From NCBI RefSeq assembly GCF_014352875.1, contig NZ_CP060695.1, positions 1,705,501-1,769,500 on the forward strand: a DNA stretch of 64,000 nucleotides. Direction: 5' to 3'. This DNA comes from Polaribacter pectinis (GTDB lineage Bacteria > Bacteroidota > Bacteroidia > Flavobacteriales > Flavobacteriaceae). Below, in pieces: positions 1 through 8,080 of the stretch. The translations under genes were made by a program, and so were the position numbers. Each line of letters starts with the position of its first letter. Within the stretch, counting starts at the first letter, position 1. Under the pieces are notes generated by a model. The model was given only the letters and a program-made list of their open reading frames with translations, made no database searches and was not told the DNA's origin.

Positions 1-1
1 T

Positions 2-295
2 TCTGCACCCGATGGAAAATCTGCTGGTGGTCATTGGAACCCAACAAATGAAAATCATGGAAAATGGATGCAAGAACCATTTCATGTTGGAGATATTGGT
101 AATATAGTTGCCGATAAAGATGGTAAAGGAACCATTGAAAGAGAAACAGATTTATGGTGTATTAACTGTGAAGATGAAACAAAAAATATTGTTGGAAAAG
201 CAATTATTGTTCATGCTGGACCAGATGATTTTAGCTCTCAACCTTCTGGCGCAGCAGGACCAAGAGTTGGATGTGGGGAAATTAAAGTTAGATAA
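2..295 (+). CDS. sodC: Cu/Zn superoxide dismutase, C-terminal part (5' end outside window)
   Basis: Open from the window edge in frame 2 to a TAA at 293-295, giving about 97 residues. Visible family hallmarks are SAGGHWNP, a HVGDIGN segment, an IVHAGPDD segment (metal-ligand His and Asp region) and the C-terminal GAAGPRVGCGEI, which holds the disulfide Cys and the conserved Arg near the active site. These match the second half of Cu/Zn superoxide dismutases, which dismute superoxide to oxygen and peroxide, usually in the periplasm or as a lipoprotein. The N-terminus and any signal peptide lie upstream of the window. A hairpin terminator follows 25 bases downstream. Confidence 0.9.
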   Translation, partial: SAPDGKSAGGHWNPTNENHGKWMQEPFHVGDIGNIVADKDGKGTIERETDLWCINCEDETKNIVGKAIIVHAGPDDFSSQPSGAAGPRVGCGEIKVR

Positions 296-320
296 AAAAG
301 ACAACCACTTCTTTTAAATA

Positions 321-353
321 AAAAACCACTGATTAAATTAATTAGTGGTTTTT
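321..353 (+). terminator. Rho-independent terminator after sodC
   Basis: AAAAACCACT and AGTGGTTTTT form a 10-bp stem that extends inward through a G-T pair and ATTAA/TTAAT, followed by T-rich sequence. It lies between two convergent genes. The A-run on the other side lets it also serve the minus-strand TPR gene. Confidence 0.8.
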
Positions 354-390
354 TATTTTTCAATATTTATAATAGCTCTACTACTCCATC

Positions 391-1752
391 TTATTTTTTA
401 TAAAACTGAATTAGATTTTGAACTTTAGAATCTTCAAAAACTGTTGGATAAATTTCATTTAAAATTATATGATAATCGTAATCTGTTTCTAAACCAATTA
501 TTAAATGCTCTAATGCTTTTTTCTCTTTATTTAGAAGAAAATATAAACCTGCCAATCTATATTCTATTTCTGCAAAACCTCCGTAAGTTTTTTCAGCTTT
601 TACCATAAAACTTAAAGCTTTATTAAATTCACCTAAAAAAGATAAAACATCTGATAAACCAACAAAAACCTCTAATCCATCATCACCAATAGCTAAACAT
701 TTATTATAACCAATAATTACTTCTTCAAAAAAGTTAAGTCTTAAATTTATTTCTGAATATCTTCTCCAATACATAAAATTATCCTCATCAATTTTTATTG
801 CTTTGGATATGTAATAAGCAGCTTTTTGATAGTTTTCTTGTTCGTAATATAAGTTCGTTAATAAAATCCACCCCCTATCTAACAAAGGATCTTCATGTAC
901 AGCTTTTTTGTAGTAAGAAATTGCTGCGTTGTATTTATCTATTTTCTCGTAACATTCACCTATTCTTAAATATGCAAACGCTGTTGGATCATCTAATTCT
1001 AAAGTAATTAAATAATTATCTATTGCTTCTTGATAACGTTCTAATTCTTCTAAAGTTTTTGCTTTTTCTAAATAACCACCAATAAAAGATTCATCTATTA
1101 AAACAGCATAATCAAAAGAAGATAAAGCTTCTTTAAACATTTTTAAAATAAAATATTGACGCCCTAATTGATGCCAAGCAACTTCGCAATAAGGGTTTTT
1201 ATCAATATACATATTCAAATATGAAATTGCTTCTTTATGTTTCTCTTCCATATCAAAACAATACACAATGTTGTAAAGTGCAGAATAATCTTCTACATCT
1301 GCATCTATACAGTTTGCAAAGTTTAAACGAGCATTTTTAAAATCGTCTAAATAAAGGTATTCCATTCCTAATAAAGACCAAATATCTACTTTATCATCTG
1401 TAAAAGAAAGTGCTTTTTCAAAGTCTAAAATAGCTTCTTTGTGCAATCCTTTTTTTGAATTTATTGTACCTTTTTGAATAAAAACCTCATCATTATTAGG
1501 TTCTATTTTTTCTATCTTTTTTAATAAAGAAGAAGCTTTATCAATCTCATTTTCAAAAACATACAATTCTACTTGTAATAATTTTAAATCTACAGATTGT
1601 GGGTGTTGTTCTAAACCTAGCTTTACTGCTTTTTTAGCAAGTGCGTGTTTACCAACATCTAAATAATGAATTATGATTTCTTCAAACTCAACCAAATCAA
1701 AAAAATAGATATTGTTGGTTTTAAGCATGGATTCAAATTTTGTTAAAGACAT
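391..1752 (-). CDS. Tetratricopeptide-repeat (TPR) protein
   Basis: 453 residues with no signal peptide or membrane segment. From about residue 60 to the C-terminus it is built of 34-residue helical repeats with the TPR pattern (for example AILDFEKALSF and AISYYKKAVHEDP), so it is probably an all-helical cytoplasmic scaffold for protein-protein contacts. TPR proteins of this size are common in Flavobacteriia and partners cannot be predicted from sequence. It is divergent from pyrR with 191 bases between the starts. The MSLTKFESML start is the first ATG after the upstream region. The family call is firm and the function unknown. Confidence 0.85.
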   Translation of the reverse strand: MSLTKFESMLKTNNIYFFDLVEFEEIIIHYLDVGKHALAKKAVKLGLEQHPQSVDLKLLQVELYVFENEIDKASSLLKKIEKIEPNNDEVFIQKGTINSKKGLHKEAILDFEKALSFTDDKVDIWSLLGMEYLYLDDFKNARLNFANCIDADVEDYSALYNIVYCFDMEEKHKEAISYLNMYIDKNPYCEVAWHQLGRQYFILKMFKEALSSFDYAVLIDESFIGGYLEKAKTLEELERYQEAIDNYLITLELDDPTAFAYLRIGECYEKIDKYNAAISYYKKAVHEDPLLDRGWILLTNLYYEQENYQKAAYYISKAIKIDEDNFMYWRRYSEINLRLNFFEEVIIGYNKCLAIGDDGLEVFVGLSDVLSFLGEFNKALSFMVKAEKTYGGFAEIEYRLAGLYFLLNKEKKALEHLIIGLETDYDYHIILNEIYPTVFEDSKVQNLIQFYKK

Positions 1753-1874
1753 AACTTTTAGATTTGAATTATTAATTTAAAGGTACTACAAGTCTTGTTC
1801 CACTTTTAAAATGCTTCTTTTTGTTTTCAACAATTTAATTAACAACATCCTTTATTTATTTAGCGCATTTTAAT

Positions 1875-1905
1875 TTTGTGTATACGTTTATTTGCTGTAA
1901 TTTTG
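1875..1905 (+). promoter_or_regulatory. Bacteroidota primary-sigma promoter of the pyrR operon
   Basis: TTTG (1875-1878), a 19-base spacer, then TAATTTTG (1898-1905). This matches the TTTG / N19 / TAnnTTTG promoter of Bacteroidota at both elements. The pyrR ATG lies 38 bases downstream. No attenuator hairpin fits between the box and the start. Confidence 0.75.
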
Positions 1906-1943
1906 ATTTTCAATAACTATCTACTTAAAATGATAGGTTTCTT

Positions 1944-2483
1944 ATGAGCAGAAAAACCTTACTTAACTCTAAAGATATTGAAATCATACTTCATAGATTG
2001 GCGTGTCAGTTAATCGAAAACCATAATGATTTTAAAAATACTGTTTTAATTGGTTTACAACCAAGAGGTTCTTTTCTTGCCAATAGATTAGCACATCTGT
2101 TAAAGACAGAATACAACATCAAAAATTTAGAATTAGGTCTTTTAGACATTACTTTTTACAGAGATGATTTTAGAAGAAAAGAAACACCATTGGCTGCTTC
2201 TTCTACTGAAATGAATTTTTTAATTGAAGATAAAAAAGTAGTAATTATAGACGATGTTTTATTTTCTGGAAGAAGTATTAGAGCTGCTTTAACGGCAATT
2301 CAATCTTACGGAAGACCAAAAAATATTGAATTATTGGTTTTAATTGATAGACGTTTTAGTAGACATTTACCAATTCAGCCAAATTATAGAGGAAGACAAG
2401 TAGATGCTATAAACGAAGAAAAAGTTTTAGTAACTTGGAACGAAACGCATAAAAAAGACGCAGTTTACATAGAACAAAAATAA
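1944..2483 (+). CDS. pyrR: PyrR-type uracil phosphoribosyltransferase / pyrimidine regulator
   Basis: 179 residues, the usual PyrR length. The PRPP-binding loop VVIIDDVLFSGRS is at about residues 98-110, and QPRGSFLA and IDRRFSRHLPI are typical PyrR segments. In Bacillus, PyrR binds pyr mRNA and also has uracil phosphoribosyltransferase activity. Here it is the first gene of a pyrR-pyrB pair (one base between stop and next start), which fits a pyrimidine role. The short leader shows no attenuation hairpins, so RNA-based regulation at this promoter is not evident. The enzymatic role is the safer reading. Confidence 0.9.
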   Translation: MSRKTLLNSKDIEIILHRLACQLIENHNDFKNTVLIGLQPRGSFLANRLAHLLKTEYNIKNLELGLLDITFYRDDFRRKETPLAASSTEMNFLIEDKKVVIIDDVLFSGRSIRAALTAIQSYGRPKNIELLVLIDRRFSRHLPIQPNYRGRQVDAINEEKVLVTWNETHKKDAVYIEQK

Positions 2484-2484
2484 C

Positions 2485-3414
2485 ATGTCAGAATTAAGTG
2501 TAGAACATTTACTGGGAATAAAATATCTAAATACAAACGATATTGATCTTATTTTTAAAACTGCAGATCATTTTAAAGAGGTAATTAATAGGCCTATTAA
2601 AAAAGTTCCTTCTTTAAGAGATATTACCATTGCAAATTTATTTTTTGAAAACAGTACCAGAACAAAATTAAGTTTCGAACTTGCTGAAAAACGTTTATCT
2701 GCAGACGTAATTAACTTTTCTGCGAGTCAATCTTCAGTAAAAAAAGGAGAAACATTAATAGATACAGTTAACAACATTTTATCTATGAAAGTAGACATTG
2801 TTGTAATGCGACACCCAAATGTTGGTGCTGGTGTTTTCTTATCGAAACATGTAGATGCAAAGATTATAAACGCTGGAGACGGAACTCATGAACACCCAAC
2901 ACAAGCCTTATTAGATTCATATTCTATAAGAGAAAAACTAGGTTCTGTAAAAGGAAAAAAAATAGTAATTGTTGGTGATGTTTTACACTCTAGAGTAGCT
3001 TTATCTAACATATTTGCACTGCAATTGCAAGGCGCAAAAGTAAAAGTTTGTGGGCCAACAACTTTAATACCTAAATACATTACTAGTTTAGGTGTAGAAG
3101 TAGAAACCAACTTAAAAAAGGCTTTAGAATGGTGTGATGTTGCCAATGTTTTACGTGTGCAACATGAAAGAATGGATATTAAATATTTTCCATCAACAAG
3201 AGAATACACGCAACTTTTTGGCATAAATAAAGAGATTTTAGACAATCTTGGCAAGAAAATTGTAATAATGCATCCAGGACCAATAAATCGTGGTGTAGAA
3301 ATTACAAGTGATGTTGCCGATTCTAATGAATCCATTATTCTGAATCAAGTTGAAAACGGAGTTGCTGTAAGGATGGCGGTTATTTATTTATTGGCGCAAC
3401 AAGTTAAAAGATAA
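2485..3414 (+). CDS. pyrB: Aspartate carbamoyltransferase catalytic subunit
   Basis: 309 residues, standard for the catalytic chain. It carbamoylates aspartate with carbamoyl phosphate, the committed step of pyrimidine synthesis. The carbamoyl-phosphate site FFENSTRTKLSFE is near residue 53, HPTQALLD near 133 and MHPGPINRG near 267, all intact. It follows pyrR with one base between and precedes a small STAS-like gene. No pyrI regulatory chain is adjacent, which is usual when regulation is through PyrR or transcription. Confidence 0.97.
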   Translation: MSELSVEHLLGIKYLNTNDIDLIFKTADHFKEVINRPIKKVPSLRDITIANLFFENSTRTKLSFELAEKRLSADVINFSASQSSVKKGETLIDTVNNILSMKVDIVVMRHPNVGAGVFLSKHVDAKIINAGDGTHEHPTQALLDSYSIREKLGSVKGKKIVIVGDVLHSRVALSNIFALQLQGAKVKVCGPTTLIPKYITSLGVEVETNLKKALEWCDVANVLRVQHERMDIKYFPSTREYTQLFGINKEILDNLGKKIVIMHPGPINRGVEITSDVADSNESIILNQVENGVAVRMAVIYLLAQQVKR

Positions 3415-3420
3415 AATAAT

Positions 3421-3753
3421 ATGCTTACCGTAAAAAAAGAAAATTATACTCTCATTTCTTCGGATGAAAATTCATTTTCTGAATTTTATAATTCCTTTTT
3501 AAAATCTGAAAAAGAACAAAATAAAGAGCATATCATCCTTCAAATTTCTGATGATATTAACGTTAATAATAAAGATTTTTTATTATTTTTGGATATTGCC
3601 ACCCAAAAAAAGGAAAATGGCACATCATTTGTAATTGTAAACACAAATGTTGATGTAGATGATTTTCCAGAAAATTTTAACATCGTTCCTACTTTACAAG
3701 AAGCAGAAGATGTTTTAGAAATGGAAGCAATAGAAAGAGAGTTAGGTTTTTAG
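3421..3753 (+). CDS. STAS-like small protein next to ribonuclease Z
   Basis: 110 residues, soluble and acidic, with a leaderless N-terminus and a C-terminal helix EDVLEMEAIERELGF. The fold pattern (hydrophobic strands HIILQIS and TSFVIVNT separated by helices) resembles a STAS domain. From memory, proteins like this precede rnz in many flavobacteria; that is recall, not a search. It lies 6 bases after pyrB and is part of the same transcription unit. The function is unknown; a regulatory or partner role for ribonuclease Z is only suggested by linkage. Confidence 0.7.
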   Translation: MLTVKKENYTLISSDENSFSEFYNSFLKSEKEQNKEHIILQISDDINVNNKDFLLFLDIATQKKENGTSFVIVNTNVDVDDFPENFNIVPTLQEAEDVLEMEAIERELGF

Positions 3754-3772
3754 AAACCAATAAATAAAGCAT

Positions 3773-4093
3773 ATGATAAAAAAAATACTTTTTATTTTAC
3801 TTTTTAGTTTTTCATTCGTGGGTTTTTCGCAAGAAATATCTTTGGATGATTTATCTGCTGCTCCAAACCCTTTCACAAACTCAACAAAAATTATATTTAC
3901 AGCAAATTCTAATACAGAAATTACATTTACAGTAAAGAATGTTTTAGGAAAAACTGTTTTCAATAAAAAAATTCAAACAAAATTAGGAAAGAACTCTTTT
4001 CCTTTTTACAAGAATGATTTAGCTGCAGGAATGTATATTTATAGCATTCAAGATAAGAAGAAAATCATATCTAAACGTTTTGTTATTAGATGA
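3773..4093 (+). CDS. Mini exported protein made of a signal peptide plus a T9SS type A sorting domain
   Basis: 106 residues. Residues 1-19 form a signal peptide (KK then a hydrophobic run ending in FSQ). The rest looks like a type A T9SS C-terminal sorting domain on its own: APNPF near the start, a VKNVLGKTVF strand pair, LAAGMYIYSI and a basic end KRFVIR. In ordinary cargo this module of about 80 residues follows a large passenger, but no passenger is present here. Its stop overlaps the rnz start (ATGA). It could be a decoy or assembly factor of the secretion machinery, or a cargo reduced to its tag. The domain call is firm, the role unknown. Confidence 0.8.
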   Translation: MIKKILFILLFSFSFVGFSQEISLDDLSAAPNPFTNSTKIIFTANSNTEITFTVKNVLGKTVFNKKIQTKLGKNSFPFYKNDLAAGMYIYSIQDKKKIISKRFVIR

Positions 4094-5007
4094 GTCTAAA
4101 TCTAACTATTCTAGGCTGTCATTCAGCAACTCCTCGTATTAACGCATTTCCAACTTCGCAATATTTAGAAATTAACAACCGTCATTTTTTAATTGATTGT
4201 GGTGAAGGTACACAACGTCAAATGCGAAAATACAAAGTCGGTTTTTCTAAAATAGACCATATTTTTATTTCTCACTTACATGGAGATCACTTTTATGGTT
4301 TGGTTGGTTTATTATCTACTTACGGTATATTAAGTAGAGAAAAAGAAATGCATATTTTTGGTCCTGTTGGCATTAAAAAAGCAACATTACAAATGCTAAA
4401 AATTTCTGAATCTCATGCAAAATTTAATATGATTTTTCATGAATTATCTTCTACAGAAAGTGAACTTATTTTTGAAGATGATAAAGTTTCGGTAAGAACA
4501 ATTCCTTTAAAACATAGAGTTTACACAAACGGATATTTATTTACAGAAAAGGAAAAACCGAGAAAACTGAATATGCTAAATATTAGCGGTTACCCTGAAA
4601 TTGATAAAGCAGATTACAATAATATAAAAGCGGGTAGGGATATAACTTTAGCGTCTGGTGAAATTATTTCTAATAAGGAATTAACAATGAATCCGCCAAA
4701 ACCATTAAGCTTTGCTTTTTGTAGTGACACTTGTTACAAACCAGATATTGTACCCATTATTAAAAATGTAGATTTATTATATCATGAAGCTACTTTTTTA
4801 GATGACAGACAAGATTTAGCTAAAAAAACAAGACATTCTACTTCTATTGAAGCTGCCCAAATTGCCAAAGATGCAGATGTAAAGCAGTTAGTTGTAGGTC
4901 ATTATTCAGGTAGATATAAAGATATTTCTTTATTTAAAAAAGAAGCAGAAACTGTTTTTTCTAATGTTGAATTAGCAGAACCAGGAAAAACTTTTAGTAT
5001 TGATTAG
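4090..5007 (+). CDS. rnz: Ribonuclease Z
   Basis: 305 residues with a metallo-beta-lactamase fold. The HLHGDH zinc motif is near residue 61, GEGTQRQMRKYKVGFSKID near 38-56, the later ligand Asp in AFCSDTCYKPD, and HSTSIEAA and GHYSGRY at the C-terminal end. This endonuclease removes the 3' trailer of tRNA precursors. It starts by ATGA overlap with the preceding mini T9SS protein and overlaps the convergent CoA-binding gene by 14 bases. Confidence 0.95.
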   Translation: MSLNLTILGCHSATPRINAFPTSQYLEINNRHFLIDCGEGTQRQMRKYKVGFSKIDHIFISHLHGDHFYGLVGLLSTYGILSREKEMHIFGPVGIKKATLQMLKISESHAKFNMIFHELSSTESELIFEDDKVSVRTIPLKHRVYTNGYLFTEKEKPRKLNMLNISGYPEIDKADYNNIKAGRDITLASGEIISNKELTMNPPKPLSFAFCSDTCYKPDIVPIIKNVDLLYHEATFLDDRQDLAKKTRHSTSIEAAQIAKDADVKQLVVGHYSGRYKDISLFKKEAETVFSNVELAEPGKTFSID

Positions 5008-5356
5008 TAGATAATAAAACTAACGTACAAGCAATTTCTGACTCAATATTATTTTCTTTCAACAATTTTACAAACTCCATATTTTCTGTTCCAGGATTAA
5101 AAATTACTCTTCTTGGTGCTAAACCAATAATGTAATTATAATATTCCTCTTGTCTTTTAGGATTTAGATATAAAGTAACAGTATCTATGTTTTTGTAATC
5201 TTGTTTTTCATCATCAATAACAACATTTCCTATTTTTCCTTTTCTTAAACCTAAAGCAGCAACAGGCAACTCTTTACCCATCAATCTTTTAATTGCAATA
5301 TTAGAATATCTATTAGGATTTGTAGACGCGCCAAGAACTAGTGTTATATTTTTCAT
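4994..5356 (-). CDS. CoA-binding (Rossmann) domain protein
   Basis: 120 residues. The N-terminal LGASTNPNRYSNIA is the glycine-rich nucleotide-binding turn of the CoA-binding domain family (PF13380 type). NPGTENMEF and the C-terminal EIACTLVLL are also typical. Such proteins resemble one domain of succinyl-CoA synthetase; the cellular role is not established. It converges on rnz with a 14-base overlap and is divergent from the receptor gene at 5454. Confidence 0.85.
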   Translation of the reverse strand: MKNITLVLGASTNPNRYSNIAIKRLMGKELPVAALGLRKGKIGNVVIDDEKQDYKNIDTVTLYLNPKRQEEYYNYIIGLAPRRVIFNPGTENMEFVKLLKENNIESEIACTLVLLSTNQY

Positions 5357-5389
5357 ATTGTTAAAGATACGTTAAACAGTGTTAATATC

Positions 5390-5416
5390 AGTAACAAATA
5401 TAAACATCTGTACGTC
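5390..5416 (+). promoter_or_regulatory. ECF-type promoter candidate before the first barrel receptor
   Basis: AGTAAC (5390-5395), 17 bases, then CGTC (5413-5416). Spacing and sequence match the divergent boxes at the sigma gene (TGTAAC-N17-[CA]GTC at 17930-17960 and 18014-18044). The receptor ATG is 37 bases downstream. The -35 differs by one base from TGTAAC, so this is tentative. Confidence 0.45.
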
Positions 5417-5453
5417 TATATACCATCAAACAATAGAATAAAATCAACCCACA

Positions 5454-7913
5454 ATGAAAAAAATACTACTTTTTGCGTTACTAATTGTATCTGCAAATTC
5501 TTTTGCTCAAATGGCAAAAAGCAACCTTGTAAAACCTGGAGTAATTTCAGGAAAAGTAATAGACAACACTTCTAAACAAGCTTTACCTTATGTAAATATT
5601 GTAGTTAGAGATGTAACCAAAAAAATTGTTACTGGTGGAATTACTGACGAAAACGGATTATTTAATATTAAAGACATTCCTAATGGAAAAAGCCTTATTG
5701 AAGTTCAATATATTGGTTTTAAAACATTTTCTAAAGAAATAAATATTACCAAAGAAAATAAGAATATTAATTTAGGAACTATTACCTTAAATGAAGATAG
5801 CGCTTCTTTAGATGAAGTTGTGGTAAGAGCAGAAACCTCTACTGTGGTTCAAAAAGTAGATAGAAAAGTAATTAACGTTGGTAAAGATTTAACTGCTGCA
5901 GGAACTACTGCATCCGAATTACTAAACAACGTACAATCTGTAAGTGTAGATAGCCAAACTGGTTCTATTAGTTTGCGTGGCAATGACAATGTTCGTGTTT
6001 TAATCGACGGAAAACCAACAAATATTTCTGCAGCTCAAGTATTAAAACAAATACCTTCTACTTCTATAAAAAGCATTGAATTAATTACAAATCCATCAGC
6101 AAAATACAACCCTGAAGGAATGAGTGGAATTATCAATATTATTCTAAATAAGAATGCAAATATGGGCTTTAATGGTTCTGTTGACACTGGTATTACTGCA
6201 GGACATTATGTGCGTTACAACGCTTCTACCAACATGAATTATAAAACCGGAAATGTAAATTTCTTTGCGAATTACGGCTATAATGGAGGTGATAATTTTA
6301 ACTATGGTTTTGTAGATAGACCTGGCTCTAACATTTTACAAAACTTTCAATTTATAAATAATAATCAATCTCATTTATTTAAAGTTGGTGCAGATATTTA
6401 TTTGAATGACAAGAATACACTGTCTTTTTATACAACTCAAAATAGATTTACTGGTGGTGGAACTGGAACTACAAGAATTACTGAAAACGGAACATTAATT
6501 TCTAACGCGCCAAACGTACAAGACCAAAGAAATAAAACAGGTACTTATAACGTAAACTACAAAGTAGATTTCGAAAAAGAAGGGCATAATTTAGAATTTG
6601 AAGCTACGTATTCTAAAACTGACAATCCAGAAGACGCAACAAACAACGACTTAACAAGAACTCCTTCTGACCAAGATTACAAATTATTAAATTACTTTAA
6701 CGATATTGAAAATGACAGAAGTAACACGTTAATTAATATCGATTATACAAACCCAGTTTCTAAAGAAGGAAAATTAGAGTTAGGTTTAGAATACAGAACA
6801 AACAAAACAGCAAATATTAATTTAACAGACCAAGAGCGTTATACTTTTGATGCAAATGGTAACGTTACAGGAACAGAACCTTTAGGAAATTCGTCTTTTG
6901 ATTATGATAGAAAAATCTATTCTGGTTATGTAAATTACGGACATAAATTCGGGAAATTAACCATGCAATTGGGCGCACGTTTAGAACAGTATGAAATTGT
7001 TGGGAATTTTAAACAAAATAATGTAGCTGCACCGCAAGTTACAGATGATATTTTTTCTGTATATCCATCAGCATTTTTCACCTATGCTGCTTCAGAAAAA
7101 AACCAATGGCAAGTTAGTTATAGTAGACGTGTAGACAGACCAGGAATTAGCCAAGTAAATCCTATTAGAGAATGGAGCACTCCATTAATTACTTCAGTAG
7201 GTAATCCTGATTTAATTCCACAATTTACCAATTCTTTTGAACTAAATTATACACGTCAAATTAAAAACGGTTCTGTAACACTAGGTACTTTTTACCGAAA
7301 AATTAATGATGTAATTTCTAGAGTTACAGATGTAGATCTTTTAGACCCAAATAATAGAGCACAAATTTTAACTTTTAGAAATTTTGATGACACTAGTGCT
7401 TATGGTTTAGAATTTTCTACAAACTATAAAGTAAATAATTGGTGGAGAATTAATTCTAGTATGGATTTTTATTCTCAAAAACAGTTGGGTAGCGTAGATT
7501 TAACTTCAGCAAATCCACAAAGAATAGAAGTTACAAATGAAGTTTTTAACGCAAGAATTAGCAATAGTTTTAAAGCTACAAAAAATTTAAGCTTACAATT
7601 ATTTGCAATGTACAGAGGTCCGTCTAAAGACATTCAATGGGAAACAGAAAATATGTGGATGGTAAACACAGGTGCAAGTTTAAGTGTACTTAAAGGGAAA
7701 GGAACAATTAATTTTAGAGTGAATGATATTTTTCAAGGAATGAAATTCGCCTTTAATTCAGAGAATCCTTATACACAAAACGGACAATTTAATTGGGAAA
7801 GCAGAACTGCATATCTTGGTTTTAACTATAGATTTGGTGGTGGAAAAAATAAAGCAAAAAGAAGACGAAATAGAGATGATAATGAAAAAGATGGTGGTGG
7901 CGGATTCTTTTAA
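5454..7913 (+). CDS. Outer-membrane beta-barrel receptor (TonB-dependent-receptor-like), copy 1
   Basis: 819 residues. A signal peptide (residues 1-19, ending SFAQ) is followed by a carboxypeptidase-regulatory-like beta domain (about 33-112: GKVIDNTSKQALPYVNIVV), a plug-like domain (about 118-230: SVSLRGNDNVRVLIDGKP, NPSAKYNPEGMSGIINIIL) and a C-terminal barrel ending FNYRFGG plus a basic, Gly-rich tail. This is the flavobacterial 'outer membrane beta-barrel' (OMP_b-brl_3) family, which shares its architecture with TonB-dependent receptors. The substrate cannot be read. No SusD partner is adjacent, so it is not a canonical polysaccharide locus. A paralogue follows directly. Confidence 0.85.
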   Translation: MKKILLFALLIVSANSFAQMAKSNLVKPGVISGKVIDNTSKQALPYVNIVVRDVTKKIVTGGITDENGLFNIKDIPNGKSLIEVQYIGFKTFSKEINITKENKNINLGTITLNEDSASLDEVVVRAETSTVVQKVDRKVINVGKDLTAAGTTASELLNNVQSVSVDSQTGSISLRGNDNVRVLIDGKPTNISAAQVLKQIPSTSIKSIELITNPSAKYNPEGMSGIINIILNKNANMGFNGSVDTGITAGHYVRYNASTNMNYKTGNVNFFANYGYNGGDNFNYGFVDRPGSNILQNFQFINNNQSHLFKVGADIYLNDKNTLSFYTTQNRFTGGGTGTTRITENGTLISNAPNVQDQRNKTGTYNVNYKVDFEKEGHNLEFEATYSKTDNPEDATNNDLTRTPSDQDYKLLNYFNDIENDRSNTLINIDYTNPVSKEGKLELGLEYRTNKTANINLTDQERYTFDANGNVTGTEPLGNSSFDYDRKIYSGYVNYGHKFGKLTMQLGARLEQYEIVGNFKQNNVAAPQVTDDIFSVYPSAFFTYAASEKNQWQVSYSRRVDRPGISQVNPIREWSTPLITSVGNPDLIPQFTNSFELNYTRQIKNGSVTLGTFYRKINDVISRVTDVDLLDPNNRAQILTFRNFDDTSAYGLEFSTNYKVNNWWRINSSMDFYSQKQLGSVDLTSANPQRIEVTNEVFNARISNSFKATKNLSLQLFAMYRGPSKDIQWETENMWMVNTGASLSVLKGKGTINFRVNDIFQGMKFAFNSENPYTQNGQFNWESRTAYLGFNYRFGGGKNKAKRRRNRDDNEKDGGGGFF

Positions 7914-7938
7914 ACCTCATTACTAGATATTTGATTAA

Positions 7939-7980
7939 AAAACCTCAATTTTTGTGATTCAAAAATTGAGGTTTTATTTT
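7939..7980 (+). terminator. Strong terminator between the two receptor paralogues
   Basis: AAAACCTCAATTTTTG pairs perfectly with CAAAAATTGAGGTTTT (16 bp, 5-base loop), followed by a T-rich tract. The two paralogues therefore appear to be separate transcription units. Confidence 0.9.
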
Positions 7981-8080
7981 TCTCTTCAACTTTTTATTTT
8001 TTAACAAATTATACCTATTTTTAACATTCTTTGTACAAACTCTCAATTGCTATGATTCGTACAAGTTTTAATAGAATAAT

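Noticed and set aside
108..317. 69-residue frame overlapping the sodC end
   Set aside because: It runs in another frame of the SodC coding region, which is clear from the SodC motifs.
1906..1943. PyrR-type attenuator in the pyrR leader
   Set aside because: The leader is only about 38 bases with no anti-terminator or terminator hairpin, so no attenuation structure can be supported.
2886..3335. 149-residue open frame on the minus strand inside pyrB
   Set aside because: Fully antisense to a conserved enzyme gene with all motifs; low-complexity composition and no start context. Treated as a shadow.
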